Assembly: GCF_017826695.1 (NCBI RefSeq)
Contig: NZ_JAFFZW010000003.1
Coordinates: 496,001 to 560,000 of the forward strand
Length of the DNA stretch: 64,000 bases
Origin: Pseudomonas alliivorans
GTDB lineage: Bacteria > Pseudomonadota > Gammaproteobacteria > Pseudomonadales > Pseudomonadaceae
Reading direction: 5' to 3'
Shown here: piece by piece, positions 35,104-44,183 of the stretch
Numbering within the stretch: position 1 is the first letter of the stretch
Layout of the letters: every line of letters begins with the position of its first letter
Position numbers and translations under genes: made by a program
Notes under the pieces: generated by a model
What the model saw: only the letters and a program-made list of their open reading frames with translations
What the model was told of the DNA's origin: nothing
Database searches by the model: none

Positions 35104-35868
35104 CTAGAGCGGCGTGCCCAGCAGCACCCGTGACGGCGCGAAGCGAACCTGCACCGGATTGCCGGTTTCCAACTGTTGCGCCTGCAGGACGTCACGGCTC
35201 GCCAGAGCGCACAGCGTATGGCCGCTGGGCAAAAAGATGCGCACTTCGCTGGGACCGTCTTCGGCGTCTATGACTGCTTCGATCTGTCCGAAAAGGCAAT
35301 TGTTTCCCAATGTTTCAGAGTGCTCGGCAGCGAACACGTCCAGCCATCCGGCCTTGATCAGGGCGATCACTTCAGACCCTGTCTTCAGCTCCATGCGCAG
35401 GCTGCTGTCGTGAGTGATTTGTGCGTCGATGAACACCTCATCGGCCAACTGCAGGCGAACCGTGTCGTTATGGCCTTGCCGGGTCATGCTTACGATCCGC
35501 CCCAGCAGCTGGTTGCGCGCGCTGGTACGCAGGGTCAGGCGATTGAGCAGGTCGAGGTCGCTGCTGTCTTCGGCAGCTTCCAGCACCTGCGCCTGAAGGG
35601 CCTGCACCCGTTGATAAAGCCGCAATACTCGTTCGCCTTCTGCCGACAACTTCGCGCCACCACCGCCGCGTCCGCCAACACTGCGCTCGACCAGAGGCTT
35701 CTGCGCCAGATTGTTCAGCTCATCGATGGCGTCCCACGCCGCCTTGTAACTCAGCCCCGCGCTCTTGGCGGCTCGGGTGATCGAACCCTGCTCGTTGATG
35801 TGCTGCAACAACGCGATGCGCTGCGGGCGGCGGGCCATGTGTTGGGTGAGGAGGGGTGGTAGCGGCAT
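35104..35868 (-). CDS. ModE-family molybdate-responsive regulator
   Basis: 254 aa from the ATG at 35868; other in-frame starts exist upstream (35910), and no clear ribosome site supports either. The N-terminal winged helix (about 12-110: RIALLQHINEQGSITRAAKSAGLSYKAAWDAI, GGRGGGGAKLSAEGERVLRLY) is characteristic of ModE/LysR-like HTH, followed by two TOBE/Mop domains (about 125-185 and 192-250; RNQLLGRIVSM, NCLFGQIEAVI) that bind molybdate. modABC is not in the window, so it acts on genes elsewhere. Confidence 0.88.
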   Translation of the reverse strand: MPLPPLLTQHMARRPQRIALLQHINEQGSITRAAKSAGLSYKAAWDAIDELNNLAQKPLVERSVGGRGGGGAKLSAEGERVLRLYQRVQALQAQVLEAAEDSSDLDLLNRLTLRTSARNQLLGRIVSMTRQGHNDTVRLQLADEVFIDAQITHDSSLRMELKTGSEVIALIKAGWLDVFAAEHSETLGNNCLFGQIEAVIDAEDGPSEVRIFLPSGHTLCALASRDVLQAQQLETGNPVQVRFAPSRVLLGTPL

Positions 35869-36000
35869 AGTGGTTTGAACGCTCTGGCAGTTGACGCGAG
35901 TGTAAAACATAACCCGGCTTCTGATGGTTCCCACACTCTGTGTTCGCTTCGGAGGTGACGCCCAGCGTCACAGGCGGCATGCAGCTCGATCATGAATTGA

Positions 36001-36735
36001 TCAATCCACCGGTTTGGGCGTTCTGGCCAAGCAGTAGACGTCTACACGGCTGGCACCTGCGCGGGTCAATAAACGAGCAATCACGTCGGCCGTGGAGCCA
36101 GTGGTCAGCACGTCATCGACCAGCGCGATGTGCTTGCCGCGCAGCCAGTCGCTATCCACCAGTGTGAATGCCCCGTGCAGGTTGCGCGTGCGTGCCTTGG
36201 CATCCAGGCCCTGTTGGTTGGGCGTCTCCCGGCTGCGCAGCACATGGCGTTCATCCATCGGTAGCTGAACCTCTTGACTCAGCCAGGTGGCGAGCATTGC
36301 GGCCTGGTTGTAACCGCGCTGGCGAAAGCGCTTGTTGGCCAGCGGTACAGGCACGAGAAAATCAGGACGTGCCAGGCCTTCTTCAAAACGGTGCTGCAGA
36401 AACTGCGCGAGCAGTTCAGCCATCAACCGCCCCATGGGCCATTTTCCGTTGTGCTTGAAGCGGGTGATCAGGCTGTCGACTGGAAAGTCATACAGCCAGG
36501 GCGCGACAACCTGGGTAAAGGCTGGCGGCTTTCGGATGCACTGGGCGCAGCTCGTGCCGAACATCGGCAAGGGCAGGGCGCAGCACTCGCATTGGTCGCC
36601 CAGCCAGGGCAGCTCGGTTTCGCACGGCATGCAGATGGGCAACGGGGCATCGCTGCGTTCATCGCATAACAAACAGGTCTGTTTGTTTTTTAACCAGATG
36701 TAAACCTCGTGCTTGTAGTTTGGTTGACAGCGCAT
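36001..36735 (-). CDS. ComF-family phosphoribosyltransferase-like protein
   Basis: 244 aa. Four Cys pairs near the N-terminus (CLLCDE, CMPC, CECC, CAQC) form a zinc-finger-like region; the C-terminal phosphoribosyltransferase domain has the pyrophosphate loop IALVDDVLTTGSTA. ComF is needed for DNA uptake in competent bacteria and is also linked to competence-like DNA processing. The ATG at 36735 is needed to include the first Cys pair, so the probable BirA operator at 36698-36730 lies inside its first codons. Divergent from bioB. Confidence 0.87.
   Translation of the reverse strand: MRCQPNYKHEVYIWLKNKQTCLLCDERSDAPLPICMPCETELPWLGDQCECCALPLPMFGTSCAQCIRKPPAFTQVVAPWLYDFPVDSLITRFKHNGKWPMGRLMAELLAQFLQHRFEEGLARPDFLVPVPLANKRFRQRGYNQAAMLATWLSQEVQLPMDERHVLRSRETPNQQGLDAKARTRNLHGAFTLVDSDWLRGKHIALVDDVLTTGSTADVIARLLTRAGASRVDVYCLARTPKPVD
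36698..36730. promoter_or_regulatory. Probable BirA operator of the biotin operon
   Basis: ATGTAAACC (36698-36706), 15-bp spacer, GGTTGACAG (36722-36730). The known BirA site is TTGTAAACC-N15-GGTTTACAA, so both half sites match at 7 of 9 or better with the exact spacing. It overlaps the -35 hexamer of the bioB promoter, which fits repression by biotinyl-AMP-bound BirA. Confidence 0.78.
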
Positions 36736-36752
36736 CGCTCTTCCTTAAATAT
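36724..36752 (+). promoter_or_regulatory. Probable bioB promoter
   Basis: TTGACA at 36724-36729, 17-bp spacer, AAATAT at 36747-36752. The -10 hexamer is weak. The -35 is buried in the BirA half site. Confidence 0.5.
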
Positions 36753-36826
36753 GCCGAACATCCGTGTAGCGCTTGTGGTCTTTTCGTCCCTGCGCTCAGC
36801 CACCAGAACCCTCAAGGAGCCGCCCG

Positions 36827-37885
36827 ATGAGCGCCAGCATCACCGCCACTCTGCGTCACGACTGGACTTTAGCCGAGGTCAAGGCGCTGTTCGTACAGCC
36901 ATTCAATGACCTGCTGTTTCAGGCGCAGAGCGTGCACCGCGCTCATTTCGACGCCAATCGCGTCCAGGTTTCGACCCTGCTGTCGATCAAGACCGGTGCC
37001 TGCCCCGAGGACTGCAAGTACTGCCCGCAGTCCGGCCACTACAACACCGGTCTGGAAAAGGAAAAGCTGCTCGAAGTCCAGAAAGTGCTGGAGGAAGCCG
37101 CCCGCGCCAAGGCCATCGGTTCGACCCGGTTCTGCATGGGCGCGGCCTGGAAGCATCCGTCGGCCAAAGACATGCCGTACGTGCTGGAGATGGTCAAAGG
37201 CGTGAAGGCCATGGGCCTGGAAACCTGCATGACGCTGGGTCGTCTGGATCAGGAACAGACCGCCGCGCTGGCGTCCGCCGGGCTGGATTACTACAACCAC
37301 AACCTGGACACCTCACCTGAGTTCTACGGCAGCATCATCACCACCCGCACCTACGGCGAGCGCCTGCAAACCCTGGCCTACGTGCGCGATGCCGGGATGA
37401 AGATCTGCTCGGGTGGCATTCTGGGCATGGGCGAGTCGCTCGATGACCGCGCCGGTCTGTTGATCCAGCTGGCCAACCTGCCGGAGCACCCGGAATCCGT
37501 GCCGATCAACATGCTGGTAAAAGTCGCCGGTACGCCGCTGGAAAATGCCGAAGATGTCGACCCGTTCGACTTCATTCGCATGCTGGCGGTGGCGCGGATT
37601 CTGATGCCCAAGTCCCACGTGCGCCTGTCCGCTGGCCGCGAAGCGATGAACGAGCAGATGCAGGCGCTGGCGTTCCTTGCGGGGGCGAATTCGATTTTCT
37701 ACGGCGACAAACTGCTCACCACCGCCAACCCGCAGGCCGACAAGGACATGCTGCTGTTCTCCCGTCTGGGCATCAAGCCGGAAGCGGGCGAAGAGCATCC
37801 TGACGAGGTGCATCAGGCCGCCATCGAGCAGGCGCTGGTCGAGCAGCAAAGCAGCGCGCTGTTCTACGACGCAGCGTCCGCCTGA
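36827..37885 (+). CDS. bioB: Biotin synthase
   Basis: 352 aa from the ATG at 36827 with AAGGAG; the frame extends upstream to 36773 without support. Radical SAM enzyme that inserts sulfur into dethiobiotin. The CxxxCxxC iron-sulfur ligands are Cys59, Cys63 and Cys66 ([14 protein letters not shown]); further family blocks are [13 protein letters not shown] and the GGILGMGES motif. First gene of the operon bioB-bioF-bioH-bioC-bioD, in which most genes overlap or nearly touch. Confidence 0.97.
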   Translation: MSASITATLRHDWTLAEVKALFVQPFNDLLFQAQSVHRAHFDANRVQVSTLLSIKTGACPEDCKYCPQSGHYNTGLEKEKLLEVQKVLEEAARAKAIGSTRFCMGAAWKHPSAKDMPYVLEMVKGVKAMGLETCMTLGRLDQEQTAALASAGLDYYNHNLDTSPEFYGSIITTRTYGERLQTLAYVRDAGMKICSGGILGMGESLDDRAGLLIQLANLPEHPESVPINMLVKVAGTPLENAEDVDPFDFIRMLAVARILMPKSHVRLSAGREAMNEQMQALAFLAGANSIFYGDKLLTTANPQADKDMLLFSRLGIKPEAGEEHPDEVHQAAIEQALVEQQSSALFYDAASA

Positions 37886-37905
37886 CACTCTGAAACGGAG
37901 CCTGC

Positions 37906-39096
37906 ATGTCTTTCGATCTGCGTACCCGACTAGAGGCTCGCCGTCACGAACATCTCTACCGCCAGCGCCCCCTGCTGCAGACCCCGCAAGGTCCGCTGGT
38001 GGTGGTCGATGGCAAGCCGTTGCTGGCTTTCTGCAACAACGACTACATGGGGCTGGCCAACCATCCTGAGGTGATCGCCGCGTGGCAGGCTGGCGCCGAG
38101 CGCTGGGGTGTAGGCGGCGGGGCCTCGCATCTGGTGATCGGCCACAGCACTCCGCACCATGAGTTGGAAGAAGCCCTGGCCGAAATGACCGGCCGACCGC
38201 GTGCGCTCTTGTTCTCCAACGGCTACATGGCCAACCTCGGCACCGTCACAGCGTTGGTGGGGCAAGGCGATACCGTGCTGGAAGACCGACTGAACCACGC
38301 CTCTTTGCTGGATGCCGGTCTGCTCAGCGGTGCGCGGTTTTCCCGTTATCTGCACAACGACGTGACAAGCCTCGAGTCCCGGCTGGAAAAGGCCGTGGGC
38401 GATACGCTGGTGGTGACCGACGGCGTGTTCAGCATGGACGGCGATGTGGCCGACCTGCCTGCGCTGTCGCGTGCCGCCAAGGCCAAAGGCGCGTGGCTGA
38501 TGGTTGACGACGCACACGGTTTCGGTCCGCTAGGAGCCAACGGTGCCGGGCTCGTCGAGCATTTCGGCCTGAGCATGGAGGATGTACCGGTGCTGATCGG
38601 TACTCTCGGCAAATCCTTCGGCACATCCGGGGCATTTGTAGCGGGAAGTGAAGAGCTGATCGAAACCCTCATCCAGTTCGCCCGGCCCTACATCTACACC
38701 ACCAGCCAGCCGCCTGCGCTGGCCTGCGCAACGCTGAAAAGCCTTGAGCTGCTGCGCACCGAACAGTGGCGCCGCGAACATCTCTCCCACCTGATCCGCC
38801 AATTCCGTCAGGGTGCTGAGCAGCTTGGGCTGCAACTGATGGACAGCTTCACACCGATCCAGCCGATTCTGATTGGCGATGCCGGACGCGCCTTGCGCCT
38901 GTCGCAACTGCTGCGCGAGCGCGGCGTGATGGTGACAGCCATTCGCCCGCCCACGGTGCCTGTCGGCAGCGCGCGTCTGCGCGTGACACTCTCGGCGGCG
39001 CACACCGAGGCGCAAGTGCAGCTATTGTTAAATGCACTGGAGCAGTGTTACCCGCTGCTGGGCGCGGTTGAATCCATGGAGCCCGATCATGCGTGA
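37906..39096 (+). CDS. bioF: 8-amino-7-oxononanoate synthase
   Basis: 396 aa, 20 bp after bioB. PLP-dependent enzyme that joins pimeloyl-ACP and alanine. The internal aldimine lysine lies in [16 protein letters not shown]; the cofactor region [10 protein letters not shown] and the substrate part [16 protein letters not shown] are intact. Length is normal. Its end overlaps bioH by 8 bases. Confidence 0.96.
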   Translation: MSFDLRTRLEARRHEHLYRQRPLLQTPQGPLVVVDGKPLLAFCNNDYMGLANHPEVIAAWQAGAERWGVGGGASHLVIGHSTPHHELEEALAEMTGRPRALLFSNGYMANLGTVTALVGQGDTVLEDRLNHASLLDAGLLSGARFSRYLHNDVTSLESRLEKAVGDTLVVTDGVFSMDGDVADLPALSRAAKAKGAWLMVDDAHGFGPLGANGAGLVEHFGLSMEDVPVLIGTLGKSFGTSGAFVAGSEELIETLIQFARPYIYTTSQPPALACATLKSLELLRTEQWRREHLSHLIRQFRQGAEQLGLQLMDSFTPIQPILIGDAGRALRLSQLLRERGVMVTAIRPPTVPVGSARLRVTLSAAHTEAQVQLLLNALEQCYPLLGAVESMEPDHA

Positions 39097-39832
39097 TCGT
39101 CTGATCCTGCTGCCGGGCTGGGGCCTGGGTGTTTCGCCACTTGAACCGCTGGCGGCTGCGTTGCGCGGGCTGGACGAGCACTTGCGCGTCGAGGTCGAGC
39201 CGCTTCCAGACATCGACAGTTGTGATCTGAACGACTGGCTCGATGAACTGGACGCCAACCTGTCGGATGACGCGTGGCTGGGCGGCTGGTCACTGGGCGG
39301 CATGCTCGCGGCTGAACTGGCGGCGCGGCGCGGCGAACGTTGCTGCGGCCTGTTCACCCTGGCCAGCAATGCCTGTTTCGTCACGCAGGGTGCCTGGCCG
39401 CATGCGATGCCTGAGCAGGATTTCGAGGGATTTCTGGCGGGCTGTGCTGCTGATCCGGATGCGACCCTCAAGCGTTTCAGTCTGCTGTGCACCCAAGGCG
39501 CAGAAGACCCACGCGGACTGGCCCGACTGCTCAAGGCCGGTGCGCCGCATACCTTGCCCGCTGCACTGATCGACGGGCTGAAGATCCTGCAGCAACTCGA
39601 CACGCGCAGTGCGTTGCAGACCTATCGCGGGCCACAACTGCATCTGTTTGCCGGGCTTGATGCATTCGTGCCAGCCGAAGCGGCGGGCGATCTGCTGGAC
39701 CTGTTGCCTGACGTTGAAGTCGGCGTGATCGAACAGGCCAGCCACGCCTTCCTTCTGGAAAACCCACATGGCGTAGCGGCTGCGATTCAGGCTTTTCTAC
39801 ATGAATCGGAACACGAGTCGGACCATGACTGA
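39089..39832 (+). CDS. bioH: Pimeloyl-ACP methyl ester carboxylesterase
   Basis: 247 aa from the ATG at 39089, which overlaps the bioF stop. Alpha/beta hydrolase with nucleophile Ser68 in [14 protein letters not shown], Asp in [10 protein letters not shown] and His in EQASHAFLL. It removes the methyl group after BioC-initiated chain synthesis. Placement between bioF and bioC, with overlaps on both sides, supports the BioH assignment over a general hydrolase. Confidence 0.92.
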   Translation: MRDRLILLPGWGLGVSPLEPLAAALRGLDEHLRVEVEPLPDIDSCDLNDWLDELDANLSDDAWLGGWSLGGMLAAELAARRGERCCGLFTLASNACFVTQGAWPHAMPEQDFEGFLAGCAADPDATLKRFSLLCTQGAEDPRGLARLLKAGAPHTLPAALIDGLKILQQLDTRSALQTYRGPQLHLFAGLDAFVPAEAAGDLLDLLPDVEVGVIEQASHAFLLENPHGVAAAIQAFLHESEHESDHD

Positions 39833-40634
39833 CCTTTCACAGGCCGTGCTGTCGGCCGGGCTGCCAGACAAGCGTCAGGTGGCGGCCTCCTTTTCCCGCG
39901 CAGCGGGCAGTTACGACAGCGTCGCCGAATTGCAGCGCGCCGTCGGGCATGAGCTGATGTCCCGGCTGCCGGCCGAGTGCAGCCCGGCACGCTGGCTCGA
40001 TCTGGGTAGCGGTACCGGCTATTTCAGCCGTGTACTGGCGCAGAGGTTCCAACACAGTGAAGGCATTGCGCTGGACATCGCCGAAGGCATGCTGCGTCAT
40101 GCCCAGCCTTTGGGCGGGGCCCGCCACTTCGTGGCAGGCGATGCCGAGCGCATGCCATTGGCCGATGAATCCTGCGAGCTGATTTTTTCCAGCCTGGCGG
40201 TGCAATGGTGTGCCGACTTCAGGGCTGTGCTGAGCGAAGCCTTTCGGGTGCTGAAGCCTGGCGGTGTGTTTGCCTTTGCCAGCCTGTGCACAGGGACGCT
40301 GTATGAGTTGCGCGAAAGCTGGCAATCCGTTGATGGTCGGGTGCATGTGAACCGCTTTCGGCGTGAGGACGATTATCGGCAGTTGTGTGCGGCCAGCGGT
40401 TTGAACGTCAGCATTCTTGGCGTGCGTCCGCATGTGCTGCATTACCCGGACGTGCGCAGCCTGACCCATGAGCTCAAAGCGCTGGGCGCGCATAACCTCA
40501 ACCCCGGCAGACCCAGCGGCTTGACGGGGCGCGAACGGATCCTGGGTCTGGTGCAGGCGTACGAGCGTTTTCGCCAGGACGCAGGGTTGCCCGCCACCTA
40601 CCAGGTGGTCTACGCGGTACTTGAAAAAACCTGA
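39825..40634 (+). CDS. bioC: Malonyl-ACP O-methyltransferase
   Basis: 269 aa from the ATG at 39825, overlapping bioH by 8 bases. SAM-dependent methyltransferase: motif [16 protein letters not shown], motif post-I LDIAEGML, motif II region [16 protein letters not shown] and [12 protein letters not shown]. It methylates malonyl-ACP so the ester can enter fatty-acid elongation for pimelate formation. Confidence 0.94.
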   Translation: MTDLSQAVLSAGLPDKRQVAASFSRAAGSYDSVAELQRAVGHELMSRLPAECSPARWLDLGSGTGYFSRVLAQRFQHSEGIALDIAEGMLRHAQPLGGARHFVAGDAERMPLADESCELIFSSLAVQWCADFRAVLSEAFRVLKPGGVFAFASLCTGTLYELRESWQSVDGRVHVNRFRREDDYRQLCAASGLNVSILGVRPHVLHYPDVRSLTHELKALGAHNLNPGRPSGLTGRERILGLVQAYERFRQDAGLPATYQVVYAVLEKT

Positions 40635-40667
40635 CCGGGTTCACTTCATAAAGGGAAGACCGCTGAG

Positions 40668-41351
40668 ATGAGCGTTGCGTATTTCATCACCGGAACTGAC
40701 ACGGATGCCGGCAAGACCACGGTCGCAGCCGGTCTGCTGCATGCCGCACGACTGAATGGTCTGAGCACGGCGGCAGGCAAGCCGGTTGCATCGGGCTGCG
40801 TCGTCACGCCCCAAGGGCTGCGCAACTCCGACGCGCTGGCGTTACAGGCGCAGTGTTCGATCGAACTGGGCTATGACGAAGTCAATCCCGTGGCGTTCGA
40901 GCCTGCGATTGCGCCTCATCTGGCTGCACGTGAGGCGGGTGTGGCGCTGACCGTTCGTTCCCTGCTGCAACCGATGCAGCACATCCTGAACAGGCAGGCG
41001 GACTTCACGCTGATCGAGGGCGCGGGAGGCTGGCGGGTGCCGCTGGCGGATCAGAGCAATCTTTCTGACCTGGCAATCGCCCTGGGGCTGCCGGTGATTC
41101 TGGTGGTCGGCGTACGGCTCGGCTGCATCAACCATGCGCTGCTGACGGCCGAGGCGATTGCCAGGGATGGGCTGCACCTCGCGGGCTGGGTCGCCAACAT
41201 CATCGATGGCAAGACGTCGCGCCTGGAAGAAAACCTTGCCACGCTTGCCGAGCGTCTGCCAGCGCCCTGTCTTGGGCGTGTGCCACGGCTCAAGAACCCC
41301 AACGCCGAAAATGTGGCGCAATGTCTGCATCTTGAGCTGCTCGACGGATAG
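40668..41351 (+). CDS. bioD: Dethiobiotin synthetase
   Basis: 227 aa, 33 bp after bioC. P-loop GTDTDAGKTTVAAGLL, the KPVASGC substrate loop, and the catalytic block IEGAGGWRVPL are present. It forms the ureido ring of dethiobiotin with ATP and CO2. Last gene of the bio operon here; bioA is not in this window. Confidence 0.95.
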   Translation: MSVAYFITGTDTDAGKTTVAAGLLHAARLNGLSTAAGKPVASGCVVTPQGLRNSDALALQAQCSIELGYDEVNPVAFEPAIAPHLAAREAGVALTVRSLLQPMQHILNRQADFTLIEGAGGWRVPLADQSNLSDLAIALGLPVILVVGVRLGCINHALLTAEAIARDGLHLAGWVANIIDGKTSRLEENLATLAERLPAPCLGRVPRLKNPNAENVAQCLHLELLDG

Positions 41352-41501
41352 CGTGGCTATCTCATTGACGGGCTTGAAGCTTTTGATCATTCAAGGCCGA
41401 GCCTATTAACAGGCCTAATGCCATTAGTCTATTTGTCGAGCATTTCCCTGCAGTTACTGGTTCAATGGCACTTGTTCGCTATTTGAACCGAGGATCGGCT
41501 T

Positions 41502-41798
41502 ATGCAAATCACCATGAACAACACCCTCTACCCAGGTCTCAGTGCCATGCAGGTCGGGCAGGGCCGTGTCGATCAGGCAGCCACGCAGATCGCCAGCAGC
41601 AATATCGAGGTGTCGGGCCGAAGCCAGTCTTCCGACTTCCAGCTCGAGAACCTGCGTTCGGTTGATCGCAGCCAGCGTTCCGACCTGCCTGCCAATATCG
41701 TGGAAATGGCCGCTGGCAAATCGCAGATTGAAGCCGGGCTCGCTGCGCAGAAAGCCAGTGATGAAGCGCTTGGCACGTTGATCGATACCTACGCTTGA
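41502..41798 (+). CDS. Small protein with flagellar-rod-like ends, function unknown
   Basis: 98 aa from the ATG at 41502 (GAGGATC box). The N-terminal region LYPGLSAMQVGQGRVDQAATQIASSN resembles the flagellar rod/hook N-terminal motif, and the C-terminal VEMAAGKSQIEAGLAAQKASDEALGTLIDTYA resembles the C-terminal helix of the same proteins; the middle of a rod protein is missing. No flagellar gene is nearby. It occupies the place between bioD and the acyl-CoA dehydrogenase as in other pseudomonads. Function is not known. Confidence 0.7.
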   Translation: MQITMNNTLYPGLSAMQVGQGRVDQAATQIASSNIEVSGRSQSSDFQLENLRSVDRSQRSDLPANIVEMAAGKSQIEAGLAAQKASDEALGTLIDTYA

Positions 41799-41992
41799 AC
41801 CTTGCCTGTAATCCTCGCGCCGTGCCTTCCGTGCACGGCGTCATGTTCTGAATCTCCCTGTATCACCATCCTGTATCGCCACCGCAACCCGTTACCTCTC
41901 AACTAGACTCCAAACAATCGTTTACATAACGCCGCTTCCCCTTGCCTGCGTGGTCTGCAGCGCATCGTGGACGAATGGTGCGTGCGCGGCTA

Positions 41993-42021
41993 TTGACAAG
42001 GTTTAGGCGTAAACGTATGTT
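41993..42021 (+). promoter_or_regulatory. Sigma-70 promoter of the first acyl-CoA dehydrogenase gene
   Basis: TTGACA (41993-41998), 17-bp spacer, TATGTT (42016-42021). Consensus -35 with correct spacing about 110 bp before the start codon. Confidence 0.68.
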
Positions 42022-42022
42022 T

Positions 42023-42036
42023 CAAACACCTGTTTG
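42023..42036. promoter_or_regulatory. Probable PsrA operator
   Basis: CAAACACCTGTTTG is CAAAC-N4-GTTTG, which fits the published PsrA consensus (G/C)AAAC-N2-4-GTTT(G/C). It overlaps the expected transcription start. A second, imperfect site (minus strand GAAACATACGTTTA, 42009-42022) overlaps the -10. PsrA is a TetR-type repressor of fatty-acid degradation released by long-chain acyl-CoA, which agrees with the downstream gene. Confidence 0.72.
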
Positions 42037-42131
42037 ACCGTAAGGCATGCGAGATTGTCTGGTTCTGGAAGCAGGCTTCCAGTCACCGCCCGGTCATTCG
42101 TTCCAGGATTCATCAGCAGAGGTTTATCGCT

Positions 42132-43937
42132 ATGCCTGATTACAAGGCCCCCTTGCGTGATATTCGTTTCGTTCGTGACGAACTGCTCGGCTACGAAGCG
42201 CACTATCAGAGTCTGCCAGCCTGCCAGGACGCTACCCCGGACATGGTTGACGCCATTCTTGAGGAGGGCGCCAAGTTCTGTGAGCAGGTGCTGGCTCCGC
42301 TGAACCGGGTAGGTGATATCGAAGGCTGTACCTGGAGCGAAACCGGCGTGAAGACGCCGACCGGTTTCAAGGAAGCGTATAAGCAATTCGTCGAGGGCGG
42401 CTGGCCCAGCCTTGCTCATGACGTCGAGCACGGCGGTCAGGGCTTGCCCGAGTCGCTGGGTCTGGCTGTCAGCGAAATGGTCGGTGAAGCAAACTGGTCG
42501 TGGGGCATGTACCCAGGCCTGTCGCATGGCGCGATGAACACCATTTCCGAACACGGCACGCCCGAGCAGCAAGAGGCTTACCTGACTCGACTGGTGTCGG
42601 GCGAATGGACCGGCACCATGTGCCTGACCGAGCCACACTGCGGCACCGACCTGGGCATGCTGCGCACCAAGGCCGAGCCTCAGGCTGACGGCACCTACAA
42701 GGTGTCCGGCACCAAGATTTTCATTTCCGCTGGTGAACACGACATGGCCGATAACATCGTCCATATCGTGCTGGCCCGTCTGCCGGATGCACCGGCTGGC
42801 ACCAAAGGCATTTCGCTGTTCATCGTGCCCAAGTTCCTGTCGGCTGCCGATGGCAGCGTCGGTGAGCGTAACGCAGTGAGCTGCGGCTCCATCGAACACA
42901 AGATGGGCATCCACGGCAACGCGACCTGCGTGATGAACTTCGACGGCGCGACCGGTTACCTGATCGGCCCGGCGAACAAAGGTCTGAACTGCATGTTCAC
43001 CTTCATGAACACGGCGCGTCTGGGCACTGCATTGCAGGGTCTGGCTCACGCTGAACTGGCGTTTCAGGGCGGCTTGAAATACGCCCGTGAGCGTCTGCAG
43101 ATGCGTTCGCTGACCGGTCCAAAGGCGCCGGAAAAAGCGGCTGACCCGATCATCGTTCACCCGGACGTGCGTCGCATGCTGCTGACCATGAAGGCGTTCG
43201 CCGAGGGCACACGTGCCATGGTGTACTTCACGGCAAAGCAGGTCGACATCGTCAAGTACAGCGAAGATGACGATCAGAAGAAAGCAGCCGATGCGCTGCT
43301 GGCCTTCATGACGCCGATCGCCAAGGCGTTCATGACTGAGGTGGGCTTCGAAGCGGCCAACCACGGCGTGCAGATCTACGGCGGCCACGGCTTCATCGCC
43401 GAGTGGGGCATGGAGCAGAACGTTCGCGACAGCCGTATCTCCATGCTGTACGAAGGCACCACCGGTATCCAGGCGCTCGATCTGCTGGGCCGCAAGGTTC
43501 TGATGACCCAGGGCGAAGCGCTCAAGGGCTTCACCAAGATTGTGCACAAGTTCTGTCAGGCCAACGAAGGCAACGAGTCCGTTCAGGAATTCGTGGCCCC
43601 GCTGGCTGCGCTGAACAAGGAATGGGGCGAGCTGACCATGAAAGTGGGCATGGCTGCCATGAAGGACCGTGAGGAAGTCGGTGCCGCTTCGGTCGACTAT
43701 GTGATGTATTCGGGTTATGCCTGCCTGGCCTACTTCTGGGCGGACATGGCGCGTCTGGCGGCCGAGAAGCTGGCAGCCGGTACGTCGGACGAGGCGTTCT
43801 ACCGCGCCAAGATCCAGACCGCACGGTTCTACTTCCAGCGCATCCTGCCGCGCACCCGCACTCACGTCGCGACCATGTTGTCGGGTGCTGGCAACCTGAT
43901 GGAAATGAAAGAGGAAGATTTCGGCCTGGCTTACTGA
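42132..43937 (+). CDS. Acyl-CoA dehydrogenase, long form (first of two)
   Basis: 601 aa. Three-part dehydrogenase with FAD-binding segments [20 protein letters not shown] and [11 protein letters not shown], the middle beta domain to about residue 275, and the helical C-terminal domain with [27 protein letters not shown] and the putative catalytic Glu in [13 protein letters not shown]; a C-terminal extension of about 130 residues is typical for this long bacterial class. It starts fatty acyl-CoA beta-oxidation. It has its own promoter with a PsrA-type operator and a terminator at 43959. The P. aeruginosa counterpart is in the same place after the bio operon (PA0506 type). Confidence 0.93.
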   Translation: MPDYKAPLRDIRFVRDELLGYEAHYQSLPACQDATPDMVDAILEEGAKFCEQVLAPLNRVGDIEGCTWSETGVKTPTGFKEAYKQFVEGGWPSLAHDVEHGGQGLPESLGLAVSEMVGEANWSWGMYPGLSHGAMNTISEHGTPEQQEAYLTRLVSGEWTGTMCLTEPHCGTDLGMLRTKAEPQADGTYKVSGTKIFISAGEHDMADNIVHIVLARLPDAPAGTKGISLFIVPKFLSAADGSVGERNAVSCGSIEHKMGIHGNATCVMNFDGATGYLIGPANKGLNCMFTFMNTARLGTALQGLAHAELAFQGGLKYARERLQMRSLTGPKAPEKAADPIIVHPDVRRMLLTMKAFAEGTRAMVYFTAKQVDIVKYSEDDDQKKAADALLAFMTPIAKAFMTEVGFEAANHGVQIYGGHGFIAEWGMEQNVRDSRISMLYEGTTGIQALDLLGRKVLMTQGEALKGFTKIVHKFCQANEGNESVQEFVAPLAALNKEWGELTMKVGMAAMKDREEVGAASVDYVMYSGYACLAYFWADMARLAAEKLAAGTSDEAFYRAKIQTARFYFQRILPRTRTHVATMLSGAGNLMEMKEEDFGLAY

Positions 43938-43958
43938 GTCCGGTCCGAGTTCACCCAG

Positions 43959-43996
43959 GCCGCCTGATCACTGATCAGGCGGCTTTTTTATTTTGA
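43959..43996 (+). terminator. Rho-independent terminator of the first acyl-CoA dehydrogenase
   Basis: GCCGCCTGAT (43959-43968) pairs with 43974-43983, followed by TTTTTTATTTTG. Confidence 0.93.
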
Positions 43997-44183
43997 TTTA
44001 CCCATCGCCCCGCATGAGCATGCAACCTGTGACGCGTTGCGTCCCGACAGGTTGGGGCACACAGGTATTTCAGCGTTGTATGGCTATTTACCATCAATCG
44101 ATAAACCTTTTCCGTCTCCTGCCGTTACAGACTCAGTCACTGTTCAATCCTGCTGAATGCATTGTTTTCAGGATGAAGGCACA

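Larger units (their letters stand above)
41799..42131. other. Intergenic region upstream of the first acyl-CoA dehydrogenase
   Basis: The 333 bp hold no gene. Contents: an 8-bp hairpin at 41818-41840 (CGCCGTGC / GCACGGCG), possibly ending the previous transcript, then a good promoter at 41993-42021 and a PsrA-type palindrome at 42023-42036. Confidence 0.6.

Noticed and set aside
42003..43865. A 620-codon open frame on the minus strand across the first acyl-CoA dehydrogenase.
   Set aside because: It mirrors the codon pattern of the real GC-rich gene; the protein has no recognisable domain, while the plus-strand enzyme is complete with conserved motifs.
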